Of a stretch of DNA of 64,000 nt, positions 1 through 11,700 are shown piece after piece. The position numbers were made by a program, and so were the translations under genes. The notes under the pieces are model-generated. The model had not been told where the DNA came from. It saw nothing but the letters and a program-made list of their open reading frames with translations, and did no database searches. How positions within the stretch are numbered: the stretch's first letter is position 1; each line of letters opens with the position of its first letter. Source of the stretch: Paenibacillus oenotherae (GTDB taxonomy: Bacteria > Bacillota > Bacilli > Paenibacillales > Paenibacillaceae); contig NZ_JAHZIJ010000001.1 of assembly GCF_019443105.1 (NCBI RefSeq), forward strand, positions 744,001 through 808,000, written 5' to 3'.

Positions 1-3000
1 GCTTCCTCCGCAACCTCGATATAGGCGGCAAGCGCCTCCACCGTCGGCGACTCGAACAGCTTGCGCAGCGGCACATCCACACTGAACTGCCCCTTCATCC
101 GGGCAATCAGCGTCATAGCCTTCAACGAATGGCCCCCAAGCGCAAAGAAATCGTCGTACACGCCGACAGCTTCCACGCCCAGCACATCGGCCCATATCGC
201 TGCGAGTTCCTTTTCCGTGTCTGTACGGGGAGCTGTATACTCCGCCCCTTGGGACATTGCCGTCCAATCCGGCTCCGGCAGCGCACGGCGGTCTATTTTG
301 CCATTGGTCGTCAGTGGGAGCCGGTCCATCCCGGTAAAATATTGCGGAATCATGTAGGAGGGCAGCTCGCGCGCCAGAGCGTGACGCAGTCCCGTCTCCT
401 CCTGCGCAGCATCACAGACATAGTAAGCGCACAGCGTCTTTTGCCCGCTGCGGTCCTCTTTGGCAAGAACACAGACTTCCTTGATGCCTGGCTGCTGCAG
501 AATCGCCGCTTCGATCTCTCCAAGCTCGATCCGGTAGCCGCGAATTTTGACCTGCTGGTCGATCCGGCCCAAATATTCGATGGTGCCGTCATGACGCCAG
601 CGGCCGAGATCGCCGGTTTTGTACATTCTCTCCCCCGGAGCGAAAGGATTCTCCACGAATTTCTCCGCCGTCATTTCCGGCAGATTCGCATATCCTCTGC
701 TGACGCCATCCCCGCCGACAACAAGCTCGCCCGGTACGCCGATTGGCTGCAAGTATCCCGCTTCATCGACCACATATACAGTAGAATTGCTGACAGGACG
801 TCCGATTGGAATCGGCGCGTCATAATCGCAAACAACCGGATAGGTAAGCGAGAACGTCGTATTCTCGGTAGGACCGTAGCCATTAATAATGATGTCGCCA
901 CAGCTGCGGCGCACCCGGTTAACATGGCTCGGCGAAAGAGCCTCCCCGCCGACAATGAGCTGCCTTATGCCAGCGAACATCTCCGGTCGATACTCCGACA
1001 GCCCGTTGAACAGCGAAGTAGTCAGCCACAGCTGCGTAATCTTATGGTCGCGGATATAATCGGCAAGCATGTCCGCGTTCAGCAGAACGTCCTTGTCCAC
1101 GACATGGAGGGTCAATCCGTTCAACAGCACGCCGAATATTTCATAGATGATAGCATCGAAGCTGACAGAGCCCGTGAGCAACAAGCGGTCGTCCGCATCG
1201 AAGCTGACGTAATTCGTCTCCTTCACAAGGCGGATGACGTTGCGCTGCTCCACCATGACCCCCTTCGGCTTGCCGGTCGAGCCGGATGTGTACATATAAT
1301 AAGCGAGATCATTCGGCGCAATATCGAGTCCCGGGTCAGCAGCTTCTCCGGCTGCAAGCGACTCATCGCCCAGATCAAGCCAGGAAACTCCCAGGCCAGC
1401 AGGCGGCTCTGCCTCGAACTTCAGGCAAACTGTAGCCGCGCTATCCTCCAGCATATGCCGCAACCGCTCCTCGGGGAAGGAAGGGTCGATGGTCACAAAT
1501 GCAGCGCCCGCCTTCAGAATCCCCATAATGCCGACTACGAGTTCAAGCGACCGTTCCGCATAGATGCCTACAGCATCGCCGATGCGGATTCCCCGCTCCT
1601 GCAGCGCATGCGCCAAAGCATTAGCGCGGGAATCAAGCTCGCGATAGGTCAGCGTCCGTCCGCGGTGCGTAAGAGCGGGATGATTCGGCGCAAGCTCCGC
1701 CTGCTGCCGGAACAGTGCGGCAATAGAGGCATCCCGCGGATAATCCGTTCGCGTGTCATTGAAGAGAGCCACGATCTGCTCCTGCTCGTCTTCCGTAATC
1801 ATCGCGATATCCCGGATCTGAACAGCCGGTTCATCCGCAATTACATGCAAGATTTGAATATAATGGCCGATCAGCCGCTCAATCGTATCCTCACGATACA
1901 GAGCCGAGCTGTATTCCACGCTAAGCAGCAGTCCTTCCTCCGCTTCCATCGCCTGAAACGATAGATCGAACTTGGACACGCGGGATTCCGATGCCACTGG
2001 AGCGAAGCTCAGCCCAGGCAGCTCCGGCGAATCCAGATTCATATTCTGGAGAATAAACATCGTATCAAACAGCGGATTGCGGCTGATGTCCCGCTGCAGC
2101 TTCAGCTTCTCGATCAGCGATTCGAACGGATATCCGCCATTCTCGAACGCCTCAAGCGTAGTTTCCTTCACTTCCTGCAGGAAATCGGTGAACATTCTGC
2201 CGCCCTCCGGCCGATTGCGCAGCGCCAGCGTTCCAACGAACATGCCGATCATCGGTTCGGTATCGGCATGCTGGCGGCCTGCTGTCGGAGAACCGACAAC
2301 GACATCTTCCTTGCCCGAATATTTGGCCAGCATGACGTTATAGGCTGCAAGCAGCACCATGTAGAGCGTTGTGCCTGTTCCCTTCGCGAGCGTTTGAAGC
2401 CGGTCCAGCAGCAAGCGGCTTGCTTGCCGCGACATGACGCCGCCCTCGAAGCTTTGCACCGTCGGGCGCGGAAAGTCAGACGGCAAATCCAGCACCGGCA
2501 GCGATCCGGAGAACCGGTTCAGCCAATACTGCTCCTGCCGCTGCATCACCTCGGAGCCGAGGCGCTCCTGCTGCCATACCGCATAATCCTTGTATTGCAC
2601 GCGCAGCGGCGCCAGCTCGTCGCCTTGATAGAGCGCCACTAATTCCCGTACGAGTATGCCTGCGGACACCCCGTCAGAAATGATGTGGTGCATATCATAG
2701 AGAAGCAAATGCCTGCCTGCGCCAAGCTTCACCATTTCCGCCCGGAACAGCGGCGCCTGCTGTAGATCGAACGGACGGACGAACGCGTCCGCCAGCGCAT
2801 CCACTTCCGATTCCGATGCACCAAGCGATTCCGAATAGGGAACATCGAATGCGATGTCCTTCTCCACGAACTGAACAGGCTCTCCCTCCACCGATGCGAA
2901 GGAGGTGCGCAGCGTCTCGTGCCGCGCGACTAATTGGCGGAAAGCTTCCCGCAGCCGCGCAACGTCCAGCTCTCCCTCGACCATCATGACACCCGGCAAA

Positions 3001-5732
3001 TTATAGCTTGTACCGGAGCCTTCCAGAGAGCTGACGACGAACATCCGTTTCTGTGCGGATGAAACCGGATAGTAGGGTCTTGCGGGTACCGGCTCCATCG
3101 CCGCGAATGCGCTGCCTTGCCCATCGCCTTGCTCCCTGATATAGGACGCGATATCCGCTACAGTCGGTGATTCGAATACGACGCGAAGCGGAACCTCGAC
3201 GCCGAATGCTTTATGTATTTGCGATAGCAGCATCATTGCTGTTAGTGAATGGCCGCCCCGATTGAAAAAATGATCCCTGATGCCGATTCGCTGAGCACCC
3301 AGCAGCTCCTGCCAGATCGCACACAGCCGCTCCTCCGTTTCATCCGAAGGCGCTTCGTATGCTGCTTCTTGAGCTCCAAGCGTCGTTTCATCCGGCTCCG
3401 GCAGCGCCTTGCGGTCCAGCTTGCCATTGGGCAGACGCGGCATGCGCTCCAGCTGAATGATATGCCTCGGCACCATATAGGCAGGAAGCTCGGATACGAG
3501 CCGCTCCCTGACATCGATAAGCGCCGTTTCGTCATCGGCGGTAATATACGCGCACAGCATCTTCCCTCCGTGGGCATCGTCGCCTGCGATGACGACTGCT
3601 TCCTTGACGGTCTGCAGCCGCAGAATAGCGGCCTCAATCTCGCCAAGCTCGATGCGGTAGCCGCGGATTTTGACCTGATGGTCGATCCGGTCCATATAAT
3701 CGATCGTGCCATCCGGCAGCCAGCGGGCCATGTCGCCTGTGCGGTACATCCTCTGTCCCGGCTCGAACGGACAGGCAACGAATTTGTCCGCCGTCAGCTC
3801 CGGCCTCATCCAATAGCCCCTTGCCAGTCCGGCTCCGGCTACACACAGCTCGCCGGGAACACCTGCGGGCATGAGCTGCATATGTTCATTGACAATGTAG
3901 ATGCGCGTGTTCGCAATCGGACCGCCGATGGTTACTGGCTCCTCACTGCGCAAATTGCGGCAAAAGGTAGCCACGACACTCGTTTCTGTAGGGCCGTATT
4001 CGTTGACCAGCTCCGCTTGCGGTGCAAGCGTCTTGCTTCGGGCGATCAGCGAATCCGTTATCCTCTCGCCCGCCACTGTCACGATTCGGAGCGACCGCGC
4101 CTCTTGCGGCGGCATCCCTTCGATTACAGCGCCGTACAGACTCGGCACACAAATAAAATGCGTCACGCCGCAAGCGGCAATATGCCTTCTGATCGCCAGC
4201 GGATCCTTGGACTCGTCCTCGGTCAGCAGCTGGACGGTCGCCCCGCAGACGATAGGGGTGAAGAAGCTGGTCACAAAGCCGTCGAAGGAGAAGGAGAACA
4301 GCTGCAGCACAACATCCTGCTCTGTCAGCGCATATTCCGCAGCGCGCCATTGAATGGAGTTGACGGCCCCGCGGTGCTCCACCATAACGCCTTTGGGCAA
4401 TCCGGTCGTGCCGGAGGTATAAATGATATATGCCAAATGATGCGAACCCGCAACGAAATCCGGATCGGAATCGTCCTCATCATAAGAGGCTTCATCATCC
4501 AGATCGATATAAGCTTTTCCTGCTTGGACAGCTGCCTGAATAGCTGTCTCGGTGGCTGTCTGGGCAGCTGTCTGATGGCCCCCCTGCGCCAGCACCAGGC
4601 CTGCGCGGCTGTCCTCCAGCAGATACGCGATCCGTTCCTCGGGATAGGCCGGATCGACAGGCAGATAGGCAGCCCCCGCCTTCATAACGGCGAGCAGCGC
4701 CACAATCATAGCCGTCGAGCGTTCAGCAACGACTGCAACGACTGTATCGGGCGCTGCCCCGCGAGCGCGAAGCGTGCGTGCCAGCCGATTGGCGCGCGCG
4801 TTCAGCTCGCGATACGTCAGCATCTCCGCTCCCAGCCGTACAGCCGGCTGCTCCGGCGATCTGCGAACCTGCGCCTCGAACAGCCCGTGAAGCGTCTCTC
4901 CCTGCGGCAGGCTGCGGGCTGTGTTGTTGAACGTTTCCAGCAGAAGGGTACGTTCCTCTGGAGCCAGCAGGCCGAGAGAGGCGAGCGGTTCATCCGGACA
5001 TTCGATAGCGCGCAATACGCTCTCCAGATGATAGGCTAGCGAAGCGATCGAGGCATCGCTGTACCGGTTGGCATCATAGCGGATGGCGACATCGACACGA
5101 TCGCCGTCCAGGGTGAACACAAAGGACAGGCTGGAGCGGATATGGGCCACATAGCTCGCATCATGAACGCCTTCCAGCATTACCATCGTCGGCACCTCTG
5201 CCGTCCCATCCTCAGCTATGGCAATTTGCGCGTACTGAGCCAGTGCCAGGAAGGGCACATTCTGATTTTCGTTCGCCTCTGTTACAGCTTGCCGGACAAC
5301 GCCTGCCCACTGGCGAAAGCCATGGCTCGCCGCATATTCAGTCCGAATGACCAGCAGCGTATTGATCAGCTCCGAGGCGTCCTTGCTTTGCTTGAACACC
5401 GGAACTCCGATCCGGGCATCGTCCCCCGAAGTGTAGCGGTGCATCAAATAGCTGACACCGGAGAGCAGCAGCATAAACATGGCATGGCCCGATCTCGCGG
5501 CGTTCATCAGCTTGCCGGTTACGGCAGCGTCCAACGTGCCGGTATATACCTCATAGTCTGGATTCAAGTTGTTCCCGCTCGGCTTATCGGCTGAGGCCGA
5601 GCCTCCGCGCGCGATAACGCGCGGAAACTCGCTCATGCCGGAGCCGTCATGCAGCTTTTGCGCCCAGTATTGCTTTTCTTTCTCGTAGCGGCCACTGGAC
5701 AGCAGCATTTGTTGCGAGTATTTATCAATCAT
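1..5732 (-). CDS. NRPS, C-lobe-A(Tyr)-T-C-A(Val)-T..., 3' end outside window
   Basis: This is the last NRPS gene of the locus in the window. It has 1910 complete codons and no stop, so it continues past the left edge. The ATG at 5732 follows AGGAGAG and lies 20 bases after the previous stop. Residues 1 to about 270 are only the C-terminal lobe of a condensation domain, with no HHxxxDG. An A domain follows (core 3 near residue 437, pocket D-G-T-I-T-A-E-V-V, one change from the usual Tyr code). Then come a carrier (GGHSLTA near 824), a full C domain (HHIISDG near 1013), a second A domain (core 3 near 1481, pocket D-A-Y-W-I-G-G-T-F, one change from Val) and a carrier near 1864. The preceding NRPS ends in a complete C domain, so the C and A-T parts of the Tyr module sit on different proteins. 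No type I thioesterase is visible; it may lie beyond the edge. Confidence 0.93.
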   Translation of the reverse strand, partial: MIDKYSQQMLLSSGRYEKEKQYWAQKLHDGSGMSEFPRVIARGGSASADKPSGNNLNPDYEVYTGTLDAAVTGKLMNAARSGHAMFMLLLSGVSYLMHRYTSGDDARIGVPVFKQSKDASELINTLLVIRTEYAASHGFRQWAGVVRQAVTEANENQNVPFLALAQYAQIAIAEDGTAEVPTMVMLEGVHDASYVAHIRSSLSFVFTLDGDRVDVAIRYDANRYSDASIASLAYHLESVLRAIECPDEPLASLGLLAPEERTLLLETFNNTARSLPQGETLHGLFEAQVRRSPEQPAVRLGAEMLTYRELNARANRLARTLRARGAAPDTVVAVVAERSTAMIVALLAVMKAGAAYLPVDPAYPEERIAYLLEDSRAGLVLAQGGHQTAAQTATETAIQAAVQAGKAYIDLDDEASYDEDDSDPDFVAGSHHLAYIIYTSGTTGLPKGVMVEHRGAVNSIQWRAAEYALTEQDVVLQLFSFSFDGFVTSFFTPIVCGATVQLLTEDESKDPLAIRRHIAACGVTHFICVPSLYGAVIEGMPPQEARSLRIVTVAGERITDSLIARSKTLAPQAELVNEYGPTETSVVATFCRNLRSEEPVTIGGPIANTRIYIVNEHMQLMPAGVPGELCVAGAGLARGYWMRPELTADKFVACPFEPGQRMYRTGDMARWLPDGTIDYMDRIDHQVKIRGYRIELGEIEAAILRLQTVKEAVVIAGDDAHGGKMLCAYITADDETALIDVRERLVSELPAYMVPRHIIQLERMPRLPNGKLDRKALPEPDETTLGAQEAAYEAPSDETEERLCAIWQELLGAQRIGIRDHFFNRGGHSLTAMMLLSQIHKAFGVEVPLRVVFESPTVADIASYIREQGDGQGSAFAAMEPVPARPYYPVSSAQKRMFVVSSLEGSGTSYNLPGVMMVEGELDVARLREAFRQLVARHETLRTSFASVEGEPVQFVEKDIAFDVPYSESLGASESEVDALADAFVRPFDLQQAPLFRAEMVKLGAGRHLLLYDMHHIISDGVSAGILVRELVALYQGDELAPLRVQYKDYAVWQQERLGSEVMQRQEQYWLNRFSGSLPVLDLPSDFPRPTVQSFEGGVMSRQASRLLLDRLQTLAKGTGTTLYMVLLAAYNVMLAKYSGKEDVVVGSPTAGRQHADTEPMIGMFVGTLALRNRPEGGRMFTDFLQEVKETTLEAFENGGYPFESLIEKLKLQRDISRNPLFDTMFILQNMNLDSPELPGLSFAPVASESRVSKFDLSFQAMEAEEGLLLSVEYSSALYREDTIERLIGHYIQILHVIADEPAVQIRDIAMITEDEQEQIVALFNDTRTDYPRDASIAALFRQQAELAPNHPALTHRGRTLTYRELDSRANALAHALQERGIRIGDAVGIYAERSLELVVGIMGILKAGAAFVTIDPSFPEERLRHMLEDSAATVCLKFEAEPPAGLGVSWLDLGDESLAAGEAADPGLDIAPNDLAYYMYTSGSTGKPKGVMVEQRNVIRLVKETNYVSFDADDRLLLTGSVSFDAIIYEIFGVLLNGLTLHVVDKDVLLNADMLADYIRDHKITQLWLTTSLFNGLSEYRPEMFAGIRQLIVGGEALSPSHVNRVRRSCGDIIINGYGPTENTTFSLTYPVVCDYDAPIPIGRPVSNSTVYVVDEAGYLQPIGVPGELVVGGDGVSRGYANLPEMTAEKFVENPFAPGERMYKTGDLGRWRHDGTIEYLGRIDQQVKIRGYRIELGEIEAAILQQPGIKEVCVLAKEDRSGQKTLCAYYVCDAAQEETGLRHALARELPSYMIPQYFTGMDRLPLTTNGKIDRRALPEPDWTAMSQGAEYTAPRTDTEKELAAIWADVLGVEAVGVYDDFFALGGHSLKAMTLIARMKGQFSVDVPLRKLFESPTVEALAAYIEVAEE

Positions 5733-5752
5733 TGCGGTCTCTCCTAACCAAA

Positions 5753-8700
5753 TCAGAAATGGAACTGCATATCTTCGTCCAGCACATTGTCGAGATGCCC
5801 GGCCTCGATCATTGCAATATCAGCGATACAGACGGAATGATCCTTCGCAGCCGCTTCCAGCACCTTCAGAAAATCCTGCGCCAGCCGGTCAACCGTCTCT
5901 CTCTTGAACAGCGACGTTGCATATTCGAAGCAGAATCTGAAGCCCTCATCCTCCTCGACCGCCGACAGGGTCAAATCGAACTTCGCGATGGAGCTGCCCG
6001 ATTCATAAGGCATGAACTGCAGGCCGTCGATTTCCTCTGCATCATTTTGAATATTTTGCAGACTGAAGACGGTATCGAACAGTGGATTGCGGCTCAAGTC
6101 GCGCTGCAGGCCAAGCTTCGCCGTCAGCTGCTCAAGCGGATAATCCTGATATTGGAAAGCTCCGAGCGTCCGCTCCTTTACATCTGCCAGAAATGCCGAG
6201 AAAGTCATCTCTCCCTGCGGGAAATTGCGGAGCGCCAGCGTATTGACGAACATGCCCATCACATGCTCAAGGTCGGCATGAGGCCGTCCGGCGACAGGAG
6301 CTCCGATGACGATATCCTCTTGTCCGGCATATTTCGAGAGCAGTACATTATAGGCGGCCAGCAGCACCATGAACAGCGTAGTACCCGTGTCCTCGGCCAG
6401 CTTGTACAGCGCCTGCTTCAATGCTGAATCCCCGGCAAAAGTAATCGAATCCCCCTCGAAGCTGCGCTTCTCAGGCCGCGGATAATCCGTCGGCAGCGTC
6501 AATTGCGGAACACCGTCCGCGAATTGTCCGCACCAGTAGGCTTCCATCCGTCCATACTCCCCGGAAGCAAACAGCCCGTTCTGCCAAGCTGCAAAATCTT
6601 TATACTGCACGGTCAGCTCTGGAAGCTCGCGCCCCCCGTACAGCTCGGCAAACTCGCCGATCATAATCCCCATCGATACACCGTCACTAATGATGTGATG
6701 CATATCGAACATCAGCACATAGCGGTTCCGCTCCAGCATGGCCAGACCAATGCGCAGCAGTGGAGCAGATTCCAGATCGAATGGTCTTACAAACTCACGA
6801 AGGATATTGTCGATGTCCGCTTCCTCCGCGACCCGGTAGGATATCTCAAAGGGGACCTCCTCGTGAATGATCTGCACAGGCTCGCCGCCAACAGAAGCAA
6901 ATGTTGTGCGGAACGCCTCATGCCGCCGGACAATGGTACGGAATGCATTCTGCAGCCGTTCCGAATCCAGCTCACCCTCAATGATCATCGCGCCCGGCAT
7001 ATTATAGCCAGTTCCGCTTCCTTCGAATTGATGCATGATGTACATGCGCCGCTGCGCTGCCGATACCGCATAATGCGGCTGCTCGGGAAGCGGTACAATG
7101 GCTGCTGCCGACTCGCGTTCCGCAAGGTCAATCGCCGAAGCAAGCGCACCGAGAGTCGGGCGCTGGAACAGCTCTCCCAGCTCCAGCTTGACATCGAATG
7201 CCTGAGCGATTCTCGCAATCAAGCTCATCGCTTTCAGCGAATGTCCGCCCAGCCGGAAGAAATCGTCGTGGATGCCGACACGCTCCGCCCCCAGCAGCTC
7301 TCCCCATATTGCTGCAAGCTTCTGCTCCGTTGCGCTGCGCGGCGGCACATATGCCGAGCCCTCTCCCTGATCCGGATCGGCCAGCTCAAGCAGAGCGCGG
7401 CGGTCGATCTTGCCGTTCGAGGTGAGCGGCATGCTGCCTACCCGAATGAGCTGCGCCGGAATCATAAAGCCCGGCAGCAGAGCGGCCAAATGCTGGCGCA
7501 TCAGGGAAGGCTCGATATCTCCCTCCGCCGTATAGTAAGCAGACAGGTAGGCCTCGCCCTGCCCGTTGTGCTGCGCCAAAGCAATGGCTTCCACCACAGC
7601 CTCATGCTTCAGCATCGAGGCTTCGATCTCGCCAAGCTCAATGCGATAGCCGCGAATTTTGACCTGGTGGTCGATGCGGCCCATATATTCAATGCTGCCG
7701 TCAGGCAGCCAGCGCGCCAAGTCGCCTGTGCGGTACATCCGCTCGCCGTCAGCGAACGGACAAGGCACGAACTTCTCCGCCGTCAGCTCCGGACGGTTCA
7801 AGTACCCGCGCGCCAGTCCGGCGCCTCCAACGCATAGCTCGCCGGGTACGCCGATCGGCTGAAGCCCGTTATCCCGTCCCACAATATAGATCGCCGTATT
7901 GGGCAGCGGCCTGCCGATCGGCACTGAGCCGGAACCATTCAGCATCGACTCCTCTACCTCGCAGGCCGTTGCGCAAATCGTCGTTTCCGTCGGACCGTAA
8001 GCATTCACATACACGACGCGTCCCAGCCAGCGCTGCACAAGCTCACGCGTTGTCGCCGAACCGGCTGTAATGAGGCGGCGCAGATGAGGCAGCCGCTCGG
8101 GTTCAAGATGGACAACAAAGGTCGGCGGCAGCGTAATGACCGTAATCCGTTCCTCGTTCATGAACGCTTCGAAGCTGCCATAGTCGTTCAGAGCAGCCTT
8201 TGGAACAAGATGAAGGCTGGCTCCCGTCAGCAGCGCCATGAAGGTCTCCCAGATGGAAGCATCGAAGGAGCTGCTGGCGAATTGAGCGATCCGGTCGCCC
8301 TCGGTTATCCCGTAGCTGTCGCGGAAATAGACCTGCAGATTGGCAAGACCCCGATGCTCCAGCATCGTCCCTTTAGGCAGCCCGGTCGTTCCTGAGGTAT
8401 AGATTACATAGGCAAGGTCAGCAGAGCTTGCGCTCGCGCGGTCATGTGTGACAGTCCCCTCAACGACGCCCTCAGCTGCTCCATCCTCATAAACGAACAG
8501 TGCCATCGCAGGTCCCAGCAGACTGCGAACCTTCTCGCGCTCCCGCCGTCCCGTTACAATAAGCCGTGTACCGCTGTCCTCCGCAATATAGCGAATCCGG
8601 TCAGCGGGGTAGTCGATATCGATGGGCAGATAGGCGCCGCCTGCCTTCAGAATGGCTAGCATGGAGACAATCATCTCCACGGAACGCTCCATCATGACGC

Positions 8701-11700
8701 CGACAATCGATTCGGCTCCTACATTAGCGCGGCGCAGTTCCTCAGCCATACGCTCGGCTTCTGCATTCAGCTCCGCATAGGTCAGCAGCTCTTCGCCCAG
8801 CTTGACTGCCGTCGCATCCGGCACGCGCGCCGCCTGCTCCGCAAACAGCTCGGGAATCGTGCGTTCAGCAGGAAACGCTGCTGCTGTATCATTGAACTGC
8901 TCCAGCAGCAGTGCACGATCCTCTGCCGGCAGCAGCCCAATATCAGCCAGTGCAAGATCAGGACGGGCCGCGATATTCCGCAGCAGCTCCGTGTAATAAC
9001 GCAGCAGCCGCTCCATCGTGTCCTTCTTGAATAGTGCCGTGCAATATTCAACCCCGAGCGTCAGGCCTTCGTCAGATGGCTCCGCCATAAGAGTAAGATC
9101 GAACTTGGACACATTGTTCTCGAACTCGCAAGGCGCCAGCTCCAGCCCCTGCGGATCCTTGGCGCCTCCGGCCATATTCTGGACCATGAACAGCACGTCG
9201 AACAGCGGATTGCGGCCAAGATCGCGGGCAGCGTTCAGCTTCGCGGGCAGTTCCTCGAACGGGTAATCCTGATGCTCGAACGCTTGCAGCGTCAAAGCTT
9301 TTACTTCCTGCAGCAGAGTACGGAACGTTTTGCCCCCATCAGGCTTTCCGCGCAGTGCCACCGTATTGATGAACATCCCGACCATAGACTCCATATCGGA
9401 ATGCGTGCGGCCCGCTACCGGAGTGCCGACGATGATGTCGGTTTGTCCGGTATATTTGTACAGCAGCCCGTAATAAGCGGCGAGCATGACCATGTATAAT
9501 GTTGCGCCTTCCCTTGCCGCAAGCCGCTCAAGCTCCCTGGCCAGCTCCGGCTCCACCTTCATCGACAGATGATGGCCCGCGAAGCTGCGCACCGCTGGCC
9601 TCGGGTAATCGGTCGGCATGTCCAGCAGCGGCAAATCGCCGGAAAGCTGATCCAGCCAGTAGGCTTCCTTCTTGCGGAATGTCTCCGAAGCCATTAAGCC
9701 ATTCTGCCAGACGGCAAAATCTTTGTACTGCACACGCAGCGGAGCCAGCACCTCGCCCCTGTACAGGGCGGCGAATTCGTCCATCACAATGCTGAGCGAG
9801 ACACCGTCTGCAATAATATGATGCATATCCAGCATCAGCAGATGCCGGTTCGGAGCCAGCTTGATCAATCCGGCGCGCAGCAGCGGAGCCTCATCCAGGC
9901 GAAACGGCTGAATGAAGCTCTCCGCCAGCTTCTCGGGTACAAGATCCTCTTCCGGTAACCCGCTTGCATCGCTGACTTTCACGCTGAACCTGACAGATTC
10001 ATGCACACGCTGCACCGGCTCGCCATCATCCCCCAAGTGGAACGAGGTGCGGAACGACTCATGACGATTCACCAGCTCGTGGAGCGCCCGCTCCAGGCGG
10101 GAGATATGGGGATCTCCTTCCAGCATGAAGATGCCGGGAATATTGTAGCCCGTCCCGGCAGCGCTCAGACCGCTCAGGACATACATCCGCTTCTGGGCGG
10201 ATGAAACTGGATAGACTTCGCTGGGGACCGCCTGCGGTATGCTCTCATGCTCCGTTCCTTGGCCGTCTCCTCCGGCAATATACCGGGCTAACGCCGCAAT
10301 GGTCGGCTCCTGGAACAATACTTTGAGCGGCACTTCAGCATTGCACTGCTTGTTCATCCGCGAGATGAGCGTCATCGCCTTGAGCGAATGTCCGCCGAGC
10401 GTGAAGAAATTATCGGCCATGCCGACTCGCGCCACGCCGAGAATCTCTTCCCATATCGCAGCGAGCGTCTCCTCCAGCTCATTCGTCGGCGCGACATAAT
10501 CCGCACCCGCTTGAAGGCTGGCGTCCGGCTCCGGCAGCGCCCGCCGATCCGTCTTGCCATTAGGCGTAAGCGGCAGCCCCGGCAGCTGAATGAAATAGGA
10601 CGGCACCATATACTCCGGCAGCGCGCCAAGCATATAGGCCCGAAGTTCAGGCGCAGCCAGCGCGTTCCCTGCCGCGTAATAGGCACACAGATATTTGCCG
10701 CCTTTGCCGTCATCGAAGGGCAGTACGGCCGCTTCCGTTACGGCGGCGTGGTTAAGCAGCCTTGATTCGATTTCGCCAAGCTCGATGCGATGTCCGCGGA
10801 TTTTGACCTGATGATCGATCCGGCCCAGAAATTGCACCTCGCCATCCGGCAGCCAGCGGGCGAGATCGCCTGTACGGTACATCCGCTCGCCAGAGCGGTA
10901 CGGATTGGAGATGAACTTCTCCGCCGTCAAGACATCATTGCCCATATAGCCGCGCCCGACATTGTCCCCGGCAATGAACAGCTCGCCCACGATGCCGACT
11001 GGCTGAAGCTGCAGACCGCTGTTCATAATATAAATACCGGTATTCGCGATAGGACGTCCGATATTCGGAAGCTCCGCGATCTCATCCTGAGGCCCCATCG
11101 CCAGTGTTGTCACAACATGTGTCTCCGAAGGACCATAGTGATTGTGAAGCGTTACTCCCCGTTCGCGCAAATACGTTCTCAGCAGCTCCGGTACGACAAG
11201 CTGTTCGCCAGCAGTAATGATATGCTCGACGCATGGCGGGAAGAGCGCCACATAATCCGCCTCGTTGAAGATGAATTTGAGGAATGAGACGGGCAGGAAC
11301 AGCACCGGAATCGAATGCTCGCGGATCAGAGCCGCCAGCTTCTCCACGCTGCGCTTTGTCTCGTTATCGATAAGATAGAGCGTGCCTCCGGCAAGCAGCG
11401 CGGAGAACATCTCCTGATAGCAGACATCGAAGCTGATCGTTGTATATTGCAGCACCCCTGCGCTGTATGGAACAGCTGTATCTGCAAAAACACAGGAGAG
11501 CAGGTTGACCATATTCCGATGCTCCAGCATAACCCCTTTGGGCTGGCCGGTCGTACCGGAGGTATAGATGACATACAGCAGGTCGCCCGAACCGGCAGAC
11601 GAGGCCAAATTATGCGATGGCTCCCCGGCGTACAGCTCCCGATGAAGCGGCAGCAGCTCGCAATTGCCCGCGCTAAGCGCCGGGACGGCGGCTCCCGCTA

